The position numbers were made by a program, and so were the translations under genes. The notes under the pieces were generated by a model. That model did not search any database, was not told the DNA's origin, and saw only the letters and a program-made list of their open reading frames with translations. Positions 1 through 9,815 of a DNA stretch of 41,159 nucleotides are shown here, piece by piece. Source of the DNA: Fragilaria crotonensis (taxonomy: Eukaryota; Bacillariophyta; Fragilariophyceae; Fragilariales; Fragilariaceae); assembly GCA_022925895.1 (NCBI GenBank), contig JAKSYS010000574.1, positions 1 through 41,159 of the forward strand, in the 5' to 3' direction. Each line of letters starts with the position of its first letter. Positions within the stretch are counted from its first letter, which is position 1.

Positions 1-2835
1 GGTGGCATCCCATGGGCACCACCATGACAATGCCAATGAAGGCTGACCAAATTATTTTTATGCATCGCCAAGTCTGATCTCAGATTCTGCATCTATGGTG
101 GAATGCAACATGAGATGCAGTGCAGTATGGCAAATACTATTGCGCACTGATCAATGGGTATTTCAGTTGCAATCATGGGTGGCATCCCATTGGCACAACC
201 ATGACAATGCCAATGAAGATTGACAGAATTATTTTTATGCATCTCCAAGTCTGATCTCAGATTTTGCATCTATGGTGGAATGCAACATGAGATGCAGTGC
301 AGTATGGCAAATACTATTGCACACTGGTCAATGAGTATTTCAGTTGCAATCATGGGTGGCATCCCATGGGCACAACCATGACAATGCCAATGAAGATTGA
401 CAGGATTATTTTTATGCATCTCCAAGTCTGATCTCAGATTTTGCATCTATGGTGGAATGCCACATGAGATGCAGCACAGTGTGGCAAATACTATTGCACA
501 CTGATCAATGGGTATTTCAGTTGCAATCATGGGTGGCATCCCATGGGCACCACCATGACAATACCAATGAAGACTGACCAAATTATTTTTATGCATCGCC
601 AAGTCTGATCTCAGATTCTGCATCTATGGTGGAATGCCACATGAGATGCAGCGCAATATGGCAAATACTATTGCACACTGATCAATGGGTATTTCAGTTG
701 CAATCATGGGTGGCATCCCATTGGCACAACCATGACAATGTTAATGAAGATTGACAGAACTATTTTTATGCATCTCCAAGTCTGATCTCAGATTCTGCAT
801 CTATGGTGGAATGCCACATGAGATGCAGTGCAGTATGGCAAATACTATTGCACACTGATCAATGGGTATTTCAGTTGCAATCATGGGTGGCATCCCATGG
901 GCACCACCATGACAATGCCAATGAAGGCTGACAGAATTATTTTTATGCATCTCCAAGTCTGATCTCAGATTCGGCATCTATGGTGGAATGCCACATGAGA
1001 TGCAGCACAGTATGGCAAATACTATTGCACACTGATCAATGGGTATTTCAGTTGCAATCATGGGTGGCATCCCATTGGCACAACCATGACAATGCCAATG
1101 AAGACTGACAGAATTATTTTGATGCATCTCCAAGTCTGATCTCAGATTCTGCATCTATGGTGGAATGCCACATGAGATGCAGTGCAGTATGGCAAATACT
1201 ATTGCACACTGATCAATGGGTATTTCAGTTGCAATCATGGGTGGCATCCCATGGGCACCACCATGACAATGCCAATGAAGGCTGACAGAATTATTTTTAT
1301 GCATCTCCAAGTCTGATCTCAGATTCTGCATCTATGGTGGAATGCCACATGAGATGCAGTGCAGTATGGCAAATACTATTGCACACTGATCAATGGGTAT
1401 TTCAGTTGCAATCATGGGTGGCATCCCATTGGCACCACCATGACAATGCCAATGAAGACTGACAGAATTATTTTTATGCATCTCCAAGTCTGATCTCAGA
1501 TTCTGCATCTATGGTGGAATGCCACATGAGATGCTGTGCAGTATGGCAAATACTATTGCGCACTGATCAATGGGTATTTCAGTTGCAATCATGGGTGGCA
1601 TCCCATTGGCACCACCATGCCAATGTCAATGAAGATTGACAGAAATATTTTTATGCATCTCCAAGTCTGATCTCAGATTTTGCATCTATGGTGGAATGCA
1701 ACATGAGATGCAGCACAGTATGGCAAATACTATTGCACACTGGTCAATGAGTATTTCAGTTGCAATCATGGGTGGCATCCCATTGGCACAACCATGCCAA
1801 TGCCAATGAAGATTGACAGAATTATTTTTATGCATCTCCAAGTCTGATCTCAGATTTTGCATCTATGGTGGAATGCAACATGAGATGCAGCGCAGTATGG
1901 CAAATACTATTGCACACTGGTCAATGGATATTTCAGTTGCAATCATGGGTAGCATCTCATGGGCACCACCATGACAATGCCAATGAAGACTGACAGAATT
2001 GTTTTGATACATCTCCAAGTCTGATCTCAGATTTTGCATCTATGGTGGAATGCAACATGAGATGCAGCGCAGTATGGCAAATACTATTGCACACTGGTCA
2101 ATGGATACTTCAGTTGCAATCATGGGTAGCATCTCATGGGCACCACCATGACAATGCCAATGAAGACTGACAGAATTGTTTTGATACATCTCCAAGGCTG
2201 ATCTCAGATTCTGCATCTATGGTGGAATGCCACATGAGATGCAGTGCAGTATGGCAAATACTATTGCACACTGGTCAATGGGTAATTCAGTTGCAATCAT
2301 GGGAGGCATCCCATTGGCACCACCATGACAATGCCAATGAAGGCTGACAGAATTGTTTTGATGCATCTCCAAGTCTGATCTCAGATTCTGCATCTATGGT
2401 GGAATGCCACATGAGATGCAGCGCAGTATGGCAAATACTATTGCACACTGGTCAATGGGTATTTCAGTTGCAATCATGGGTGGCATCCCATGGGCACAAC
2501 CATGACAATGTTAATGAAGATTGACAGAATTATTTTTATGCATCTCCAAGTCTGATCTCAGATTCTGCATCTATGGTGGAATGCCACATGAGATGCAGTG
2601 CAGTATGGCAAATACTATTGCACACTGGTCAATGGGTATTTCAGTTGCAATCATGGGAGGCATCCCATTGGCACCACCATGACAATGCCAATGAAGACTG
2701 ACTGAATTATTTTTATGCATCTCCAAGTATGACCTCAGATTCTGCATCTATGGTGGAATGCCACATGAGATGCAGCACAGTATGGCAAATACCATTGCAC
2801 ACTGGTCAATGAATATTCAGTTGCAATCATGGGAG
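1..2835. repeat. 177-bp satellite array, 16 head-to-tail copies
   Basis: The block GGCATCCCAT recurs at 4, 181, 358, 535 and 712 and so on, giving an exact 177-bp period that holds to about 2835. The array enters from the left edge, so its true length is unknown. Copies differ by scattered substitutions and almost no indels. Variants include TGGGCACCACC versus TTGGCACAACC near the unit start, and GTTTTGATAC in units 12 and 13. No open frame crosses the units. A 177-bp period is close to a nucleosome repeat and typical of centromeric or heterochromatic satellites; that role is inference. Confidence 0.97.
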
Positions 2836-3656
2836 GGGTCCAATGGGAACCACCATGTCAATGTTATTTTACTCTGAAGCATTTTTTGCATGCATATCTT
2901 AGTCTGATGTTCAGCTAGGGAGTACTTGCAGCACCATCTCTAGTTTAGTTTTCCGGTCATGCATTATTCTTCGTGCATAACATTTCTTCATGGGCAATTA
3001 CCCATTAAGGATTCCTGAAATGTTAAATGGGAAAGGGTAAGCATTTCTCTAAAGTGTTTGTCAAGAATCAAGCTTTATTTTTTATGTGTGTTCTTTTCAC
3101 ATCACCATGCCGAGGTCCAGGAATGGAACAAGACCATTCCTACTTCCTACTGTGCAGTTCATTACTGTACATTCTCTACTGTCGTATTTTTTGGGAAAAT
3201 CTGTCGGCCCACCCAGGCCCACCCATGAAATCCTGAGCTGACCCAAAACCCACCCTTTACCCAATGGGTTTGGGTGGGCCGTGGGTTTGGGTGGGCTGGG
3301 TTTGAAATTCCCGTCTCTGCTCAGTACTCCGCCGAGTACTAGTAGCGAGTAGACCGGTACTCTACAAGTACCGGTACTAATACCGGTAGTACTGTCAGGA
3401 ACTTAAACCTTGTTTTAAGTTTTTCTGGAGTACTACTAGTAGTAGCGAGCTAGTACATACCCAATATATATATTATGAGATTTTAATCCATCATCATTCA
3501 TCATAGCAAGGGTGCACCTGTTATTGTCTTTTCCGGTACTTGCGCTAGCCCTTAAAGAAACCCTCGACGCTCCCCAGCAGCGCCTTTTATGTCCTTGTAT
3601 CCTCTTGTACTCAGCACAAATTGTACTCAGTAAACCTGATTGATCTTGTGCCAGCA
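2836..3656. other. Intergenic: decayed satellite edge, G-rich block, GTAC-rich palindromes
   Basis: About 75 bp after the last full satellite unit is still a diverged unit (CCACCATG, then AGTCTGATGTTCAG); similarity then fades. A C-rich run (3206-3225) is followed by a G-rich run (3266-3300), and then by short inverted repeats built on ACCGGTACT (3353-3375). The only open frame (3027-3236) has no recognisable features. No gene is supported here. Confidence 0.7.
3206..3304. repeat. C-rich/G-rich inverted block with seven GGG runs
   Basis: GGG runs lie at 3266, 3272, 3276, 3283, 3289, 3293 and 3298 within 35 bp, separated by 1-4 bases, which fits the G-quadruplex pattern. Just upstream, GGCCCACCCA (3206-3215) is the reverse complement of TGGGTGGGCC (3271-3280), so the segment can also fold as a long hairpin. 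It is not a telomere array: the spacing is irregular and there is only one cluster. Confidence 0.6.
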
Positions 3657-6228
3657 TCACGTCCAACCAGGATGCATGTCGATGGTCGAATAGAGATCTT
3701 CCACCCACTCCAGGTCGCTCATTGAAATTCCGCTCAACGGAGGATCGCAGCGCCGTGGAATGTGCAAATCGTAGTAGTACTTATCTGATTTGCTGCTCCA
3801 CTCCTTGTTCCTGCTTTTCGGTTGTTTTTCATTATCAAGCTGCCGAGAGTGACGCGTCTCGTCCAGACACTGCGAAGAGGGATTACGACCCTGTCTTTGC
3901 GCCGTAGCAGTCTTTCGCAATCGGACTTTGGTGCTTGCATTATCGCAAATAGGAATTTCATAACTGGCGCAATCCTTCGCGTCTGTGATGGCCGTCGCCT
4001 CGGGTTCTTTGCTCCCCACCCTTTCCTTGCAACTGTCGCTGCGTCTCAAGGTCCGCCTTCGCTGCAAGGTCACGTTTTCGTCAGAAATTGACATACCCTC
4101 TTTGCAATTTGAGCTGCTTCGCAAGGAAGGCTTTCTCTGCGATCTCTTTTCCTCGTCAGAAAAGCGCACTTCAGGAACCTCATCTGCTAGGTCAATAGGA
4201 AAAGAATTGTCATCCGCGCCGAAAGAGGCTGCGGAGGAGCCTAGATTCAGGATGGGTTCCTTGACGTGACCTCCCAACAACTCGGTACCGTCCATTGAGA
4301 GATCACTCATCGGAGTTACACTGCCTTGAGGGATGATGAGCTCATCCAAAGTCGGACGTGGTTTGCCTACTTGACGAAGTCGGCGCCGGGTTTCCAAACT
4401 CAACAAAGCAGTGAGCTTACGATCCAACTCTCTCAAGGCATCAAGATCTCGCCTGATCTGTACATCTGTTTTCGAGGTGATTTTATAAGGCTTCGAAATA
4501 CCTCTTGTTGCAACGTCACCAAGCGCGCTACCGCTCAAACGTGCCACCAGGGATTCCATTTCCTCACCAAAAACATGGGGTTGCTCATGGGCATCGTCAG
4601 TCGATGCGCATGAGCCTAGATCCAAGCAGGATTTCTCGTACAAGCCCTCCTCCCAATCAAGGTCGTCCATCGATATTCCACTCATCGGGGTGTCGGTGAG
4701 TTTTGGAATGAGGAAATCAATGGAAACTCGAGGGATCGACTTGCTCCTGGCCTTCCTCCGCTGTTGTGCGCTCAATTTTGAAACGTCCTCGACTTGCTTC
4801 TTTTGGCGCCGAGCTTCCAAATAATTCAATGAGGGTTCGTTCACCAAATCGTCATTGAACCGATAAGCATTTTCAAAGATCCGTGCTCCTACGTCTTTCG
4901 CATTCATACATGGGATTCCGTCCGTTTTCTTCTTGACGGTGAGCGTGGCCGTTTCTTCGGGCTCCTCACCAAGTTGTTTGCTCGGCCTGCGTCCCGTCCT
5001 TTCCTTGAAGGTCGAGTCAAATCCATCGCTCTTGGCGACAGTAATTGAGCCTTTGGTACTTCGCAAACTTGTACCAAGTGGATCGATGCTCTTGCTCTTC
5101 TTTTTCTTCTCGGACGAGTCAGTCCTACTCTTTACCTTTTCGGACGCACACTTACTTCTTCTTCTTCTTCTTCTTTTCGGACGCATCAGATCTCCTCTTC
5201 GTCCTTTCAGACGACCCGGCGGTGCTGGTAATGATCTCGGACGCCGACCTTTTCATCGCCTTGGCAAATGCCCCATCCGTGCAGGTCATGATTTCGGACG
5301 CAGCTCGGGTCGCCTTCTTTTCAGACGACCCATTCGCGTTAGGAATGATTTCGGAAGCAGCTCGGCTCATCTTCTTTTTCGACGACCCTGCCCTGCTGGC
5401 AACACCATCGGATGCTGACTTGCTCATTTTCTTTTCAGACAGCTCAACAGTGCTAGTAATCAACTCGGACGATACTACGCTAAACTTCTTTTCGGACGAC
5501 CCAGAACTGCTCTTCTTCTTCTTCTTCTGTGAAGACCCAGCCGTGCTGGGAATGATTTTAGACGACGACGGTCTCGAATTCTTTCCAAATGACCCAGCCG
5601 TGATAGTAATGAAATCGGACGATCTTCGACGCAACTTCTTTTCGGACGACCCAGAGCTGCTCTTCGTCTTTTCAGACGACTCAGCGGTGTTGGAATTGAT
5701 TTCTGAGGCTAAAGATGAGCCACGCCGCTTGCGCATCGTCTGTTCGGACGACCCAGAGCTGCTCTTCGTCTTTTCAGACGACTCAGCGGTGTTGGTAGTG
5801 ATTTCTGACGCTGATATACTCATCCTCCTTTCGGAAGACCCGCACATCGGCTGTCCGGACGATTCAGCCGGGCTGGATAGGGTTTCGGTCGCTGATTTGT
5901 CCGTTATCATTTCATACGACTCAGCCGTTCTGGTAGCGATTGCAGAGGTTGACCTTCTTCTCCTATTTTCCGTCTTGCTCTTTGTCCTCAAAGAGGACTC
6001 AGAACGCACAGATGTGTCTAACCGAGACGACGACCTTTCACGTTGCCTTCTGGTAGAACTTCTGCGTCTTCTCCTCGTTGAATCTGACGACATTGCTTTC
6101 GTGTCACCAATTGCATGAAAACCCTCGATTTCGCCATAGATTCTGGTGTCAGAATTAGGCTTTGCTTTGGTTCCAAGAGAGCTCCTTGGATCAGAAGCGA
6201 CGACGGAGGCCATGTTTTCAGGCCCCAT
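3657..6228 (-). CDS. Ser/Lys-rich repetitive protein with three TPMSGISMDDLEW-type motifs (one frame change)
   Basis: I do not recognise a family. The N-terminal part (6228-5152) is highly basic and serine-rich. It is built of about a dozen degenerate units near SASEIITSTAGSSEKK, with many RxxS contexts that could be phosphorylated, and looks disordered. The C-terminal part (5186-3657) carries three copies of a motif close to LIPxxxxTPMSGISMDDLEW followed by an LDLGS-like tail, at 4724-4608, 4349-4236 and 3779-3663; the last copy ends the protein. The two parts are in different frames and meet in a GAA repeat at 5152-5186. Total length is 3n+1, so either one extra base is present or a 31-nt intron starting GTAAGT is removed. 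Start: ATG at 6228, or the next in-frame ATG at 6213, which has a better context (AACATGGCC). Nuclear or chromatin-associated roles are possible from composition only. Confidence 0.6.
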
Positions 6229-6240
6229 TTTTTATATATA
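6229..6240 (-). promoter_or_regulatory. TATATATAAAA-like A/T stretch just before the Ser/Lys-rich gene
   Basis: On the minus strand, TATATATAAAAAATGGGG directly abuts the ATG at 6228. It resembles a TATA box but lies too close to the start codon to place a transcript start upstream of that ATG, so it may be only a 5' UTR A/T stretch. Confidence 0.25.
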
Positions 6241-6325
6241 GAGAGAAGTTGTTACTTTCGGACGAGCTTTGACATGTGTTCGGCTGATGTGTCGTGGTTC
6301 GTGAGCTGTTGTCATGGGACTTCTG

Positions 6326-6330
6326 ATTGG
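6326..6330 (-). promoter_or_regulatory. CCAAT-box-like site
   Basis: The minus strand reads GCCAATCA about 100 bp upstream of the Ser/Lys-rich gene start, the usual distance for a CCAAT box. A single short match, so weak. Confidence 0.25.
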
Positions 6331-6651
6331 CGGGATTCGATATGATTTATTGTGGATGACAGTTTGTACGGTAGGCGATATAAATTGCGATGTCTTATCT
6401 CGAACACTATGACGAAGTACTCTTGGGTGAAATGAGAATACGATTAAACAGAGTTTTGCTCCGGCATTCGTTTTTGTTTTTGTCCGTCTCACAAGAGAAC
6501 CGCCGGATCGGGGTACGCGCTATGTTCTACCGTGCGAGGACGGTGATAACCCTATAATTAGTTTTTTATATACAATATTTAATGAAAGTTGACCCTAGTT
6601 CATTTAAGTCTGTGCAGTTTCGAGATACAAGTTGGACTCTCTGAATAATTC

Positions 6652-7005
6652 TTAAGAACCAAAAAGTACGTCATTCAATGTTGAGACTGCATCTAACAAG
6701 TGGTCGCTTTTAGGGCCCCTCGTTCCTGGCATGTATTGGCCAAGTACACGATGCTCCAATCGGGATTTGGATAAATCTTTTACAGCCGTGCGAGTAGTTT
6801 GAGTTTCTGATTCTGATGCTTTTCTTGTCGCTGTACCACTCGAAGTAGAAGCATGCATAGATGCATAGCATGTCACTACCATAGAGACGTCGTGTTTTCT
6901 ATGTGTACCCTGGTGCTGTAAATCTGAAATGGAGCGCTCCCACAACTTCTTAATTTTTGGGGTCCTACTGTATACTGTAGATTTGAATCTCAATTTTACA
7001 TCCAA
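6652..7005 (-). CDS. Possible hypothetical coding segment beside the Harbinger insertion
   Basis: An open frame of about 117 codons without a well-placed ATG (it opens with TTG; the first ATG is well inside). The translation is Ser/Thr-rich and ends with segments such as RLEHRVLGQYMPGTRG. No family is recognised. It lies 55 bp left of the Harbinger element, so it could be the 3' end of a gene interrupted by that element, or a chance frame. Nothing else is seen in 6241-6651. Confidence 0.2.
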   Translation of the reverse strand: MDVKLRFKSTVYSRTPKIKKLWERSISDLQHQGTHRKHDVSMVVTCYASMHASTSSGTATRKASESETQTTRTAVKDLSKSRLEHRVLGQYMPGTRGPKSDHLLDAVSTLNDVLFGS

Positions 7006-7056
7006 ATCGCAACTGCAAAGATTCCATTACACGTGTTGAAAGTTATTCGAATTACA

Positions 7057-7074
7057 TTAGAGCATCTTTAAAGG
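7057..7074 (+). repeat. Harbinger left TIR with TTA duplication
   Basis: TTA at 7057-7059 followed by the 15-bp terminal repeat GAGCATCTTTAAAGG. It matches the right end exactly over 15 bases, then diverges. Confidence 0.92.
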
Positions 7075-7141
7075 TAGCCTTGAATTTTTGAGCAGATGAC
7101 GTAAATTTGATGCTCCGTAACGGTTTTGTAGTATGACGGTT

Positions 7142-7271
7142 TTCCTTTTTTGGCGGGACGACTCAAAAATTGTGTGTGCAAATGGCAACATTTAAGGCAA
7201 CCCGAAGTTTTTTCTTTTTGGCGGGACGACTCAAACATTGCTCGTGCGAATGGCAACATTTTTAGGCAGCA
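7142..7271 (+). repeat. Two direct subterminal repeats of about 60 bp at the Harbinger left end
   Basis: The segment with GGCGGGACGACTCAAA, then AATGGCAACATTT and AGGCA, occurs at about 7142-7201 and again at about 7211-7271. A related inverted copy lies near the right end (10916-10946). Subterminal repeats of this kind are usual transposase-binding regions in DNA transposons. Confidence 0.75.
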
Positions 7272-7319
7272 GCCGTCAGAACATTGTTGTTGTTTCATAA
7301 AATTGCAACTTGCAATTTG

Positions 7320-7912
7320 GTTCTTCAAAACATTCGACAACGCATCGCAACAAGTCAACATCTTGCTCCACTTCGTGATAAGGTACCATCCAGTACGTAT
7401 CACGAAGTGAAGTAAGATCACTGACAATAAACAACGTCGGCGTTTTGTCGTATCTTTGAATTCGGTTCTCGACGATTCACAACGCATCGCAAGTCGATAT
7501 CTTGCTCCATTCTGTGATAGGGTACCATCCAGTACGTATCACAAGTGAAGTAAGATCTCTGACGACAACGACGTTGGCGTATTGTTGTTCATTTGAATTC
7601 GGTTGTTGACAAAACAGCCTGCGCATCGCAAGTCAATATTTTGCTCCATTTTGTGATAAGGTACCATCCAGTACATATCGCAAAGTGAAGCAAGATCTCT
7701 GACGACAACGACGTTGGCGTATCGTTGTTCATTTGAATTCGGTTGTTGACAATCCACAACGCATTGCAACTCGAACGCATATCTTGTTCCATTTGTGATA
7801 GGGTACCATCCAGTACGTATCACAAATTGAAGTAAGATATCCGTCGATAGCAACGTTGCTGGCATATTGTTGTGACTTTGAATTCAGTTTTAGACAATCC
7901 ACAACATAGCAA
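7320..7912. repeat. Four tandem units of about 140 bp, each with a long palindrome
   Basis: Palindromes begin at about 7360, 7499, 7638 and 7781. In the first, the arms 7360-7380 and 7398-7418 pair at 19 of 21 positions, sharing CACTTCGTGATA next to a 17-nt centre that contains GGTACC and GTAC. Between palindromes, the units share GACAACGACGTTGGCGTAT and GAATTCGGTTGTTGACAA. The array lies directly upstream of the transposase ATG, inside the transposon. Short open frames on both strands here follow the repeats and are not genes. Confidence 0.85.
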
Positions 7913-8001
7913 CTTCTAGATTGGGTACTACCATCTTGACTTGCAGACCTGATTTTATTCTAGTTGCTCTGCCACCAGCAGCGCTTGCATTGTTTTCCAA
8001 T

Positions 8002-9534
8002 ATGTCAGGTGCATCTGAGAAGGCTACTACAATGATGGTGCTTTTGATGACGGCAGCACTCCTTCCTATTTTGGTTGAGTTCATCCTGAACTATGAGAGG
8101 CAAAGGAAAGAGGAAGAAGTGAAAAGAAGAGCCTTACTTGCAGCTGAGGTTGCCCTCGGAGTAAGACGACAACTTGACGGTCGAGACCATCCACGCGGTG
8201 GCGAGGAGACAGCCCCCAAGCGACGGCGACGTTCACAATTCCGACACCAGCGTGCACAATTGGCTGTCCAAGAAGACTACTTTTCTCCGACTCCAGTGTT
8301 TGATGACAAACAGTACGAACGTATATTCAGGGTAACCAAGCAGATGACCCAAAACATGTTGAACATCTGTGCAATCACGGACCCATTTTTCACTTCGCAA
8401 CAGGATGTCAGTGGAAGGTACAACATAGATCCACTTGTAAAGGTTCTCATGGCACTTAAACTAGTTGCCTACGGTTGCTCTCCAAGTGCATTTCAAGACT
8501 ACTTCCAAATGAGCGAGGCAACAGCAAGAATTTGTCTTCTGAAGTTCTGCCAAATAGTGTCTCGAGATGAATCATTGCGAAGTGTTTTTGCTCGGAAAAT
8601 GACGCGAGCCGATGCAAAACGAATCTCTGCCATGCATGAGGCACAGCATGGAATGGCAGGGATGATCGGAAGTCTAGACTGTACTCACGTTTGTTGGAAA
8701 AACTGTCCCGTTGCCTGGCAAGGATCTCAGACCGGAAAAGAGGGGAAGCCAACGATTGTGCTGGAAGCTTTTGCGGACTTCAACTTGTGGTTCTGGCACC
8801 ACTCATTTGGGTGGCCGGGGTCACTAAACGATATTAACATATGGGATCGAAGCAGCCTTTTGAAGAGTTTTCTTGATGGTTCGTTTGCCGCCGATGTTGA
8901 TTTTGAGTTTGAGGTTGGAGGACGCGTTTTTAATCGGCTGTGGCTCATGGTGGATGGAATCTATCCAGAGCTTTCTAGGTTTGTGAAGACAGTTGAGGAG
9001 CCTTCTGATCGCAAAGCATCGGCGTATGCAAAGTGGCAGGAAGCTGCGAAAAACATTGAGCGTGCATTTGGTGTGTTACAACGAAAGTTTCATGTCCTCG
9101 TACGCAAGATAGAGATGTGGTATGTTGGTGACATTGCATGCGTGGTGAACACATGTATAATGCTGCATAACATGATGGTTTCACATCGAATTGACACTGA
9201 TGAGGTTGAATCGGAGGTTCTCTATGTTTATGACGGGCGTTTGGAAACTGATGAACAAGATATTGCACCAGGAGCAGGTCTCGAACCAGAGCAACAACAT
9301 GTGAACAGAAGAGCGGCAGAGATGGAGTTACATCAGCAGCTATTTGAAATCAACAGACAGGATTGTCATTTGAGTTATCAGCAAAAAGCAATCATTGACT
9401 CGCTTCGATTCCAGTATGTACAGCAAAGGTGGGAGTGTTTATACAATTTGGAAGAACACCATCGATTGAAGAACGCGTGTATGGATCAGCTCCTACTGAT
9501 GATGATGAACAGTAGGACAATCACGGATGTATGA
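8002..9534 (+). CDS. PIF/Harbinger DDE transposase
   Basis: A 510-residue nuclease-type transposase (plant transposon/ALP1-like, DDE_Tnp_4 group) that cuts and joins the ends of its own element. Signatures, in residues from this start: GMIGSLDCTH (first catalytic Asp about 226), WKNCPVAWQG, GWPGSLNDINIWDRS (second Asp about 277), VDGIYPE (about 318) and ERAFGVLQRKF (catalytic Glu about 353). All three acidic residues are present. The N-terminus is basic (PKRRRRSQFRHQR), and a helical glutamine-rich tail follows the catalytic domain. The frame is open upstream to a TTG at 7921, but 8002 is the first ATG (context CCAATATGTCA). It runs convergently with the partner gene, whose end is 281 bp away. 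Confidence 0.93.
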   Translation: MSGASEKATTMMVLLMTAALLPILVEFILNYERQRKEEEVKRRALLAAEVALGVRRQLDGRDHPRGGEETAPKRRRRSQFRHQRAQLAVQEDYFSPTPVFDDKQYERIFRVTKQMTQNMLNICAITDPFFTSQQDVSGRYNIDPLVKVLMALKLVAYGCSPSAFQDYFQMSEATARICLLKFCQIVSRDESLRSVFARKMTRADAKRISAMHEAQHGMAGMIGSLDCTHVCWKNCPVAWQGSQTGKEGKPTIVLEAFADFNLWFWHHSFGWPGSLNDINIWDRSSLLKSFLDGSFAADVDFEFEVGGRVFNRLWLMVDGIYPELSRFVKTVEEPSDRKASAYAKWQEAAKNIERAFGVLQRKFHVLVRKIEMWYVGDIACVVNTCIMLHNMMVSHRIDTDEVESEVLYVYDGRLETDEQDIAPGAGLEPEQQHVNRRAAEMELHQQLFEINRQDCHLSYQQKAIIDSLRFQYVQQRWECLYNLEEHHRLKNACMDQLLLMMMNSRTITDV

Positions 9535-9815
9535 GATTCCTCTCGTCATCTGGCACATCATTGCCCCTAGCACAAGACGGATTCCTGCTGGTCTGACCTG
9601 AGCCTGTCGACTCGAAACATGCAAGCACTGTACAAAAGAAGTGGTCTCAGCAGTCAATTGCGCTTTCCAAGAACAATCAAATGTGGAAGGAATTTCCGTG
9701 CCAAAAGGAGCGAATAACAACAGCTGCATCTAATTCTTCATCTCGTACTATTTCTACCACCTTGTTGCCACCTCATCTCCGACTATGTCTTCCAATAACT
9801 TTTGTTCCTATCTTG
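9535..9815. other. Gap between convergent transposon genes
   Basis: Shared 3' region of the two Harbinger genes. No further gene or strong structure is seen. Confidence 0.5.

Noticed and set aside
1-2835. CRISPR-like array
   Set aside because: Units are contiguous 177-bp tandem repeats with no unique spacers, and the genome is eukaryotic.
3266-3300. Telomere repeat
   Set aside because: Irregular TTTGGGTGGGCCG spacing and a single cluster; not a TTAGGG-type array.
4933-6118. Long plus-strand frames opposite the Ser/Lys-rich gene
   Set aside because: They translate to Phe/Leu/Asp-rich mirror images of the serine/lysine repeats (TTC runs read as Phe) and have no motif; the minus strand has the structured repeats.
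7150-7865. Small genes in the Harbinger left end
   Set aside because: The frames are the 60-bp and 140-bp subterminal repeats read through; starts are not ATG in good context.
7921-8001. 27-residue N-terminal extension of the transposase
   Set aside because: It would start at TTG; the first ATG in frame is 8002 and the extension has no conserved feature.
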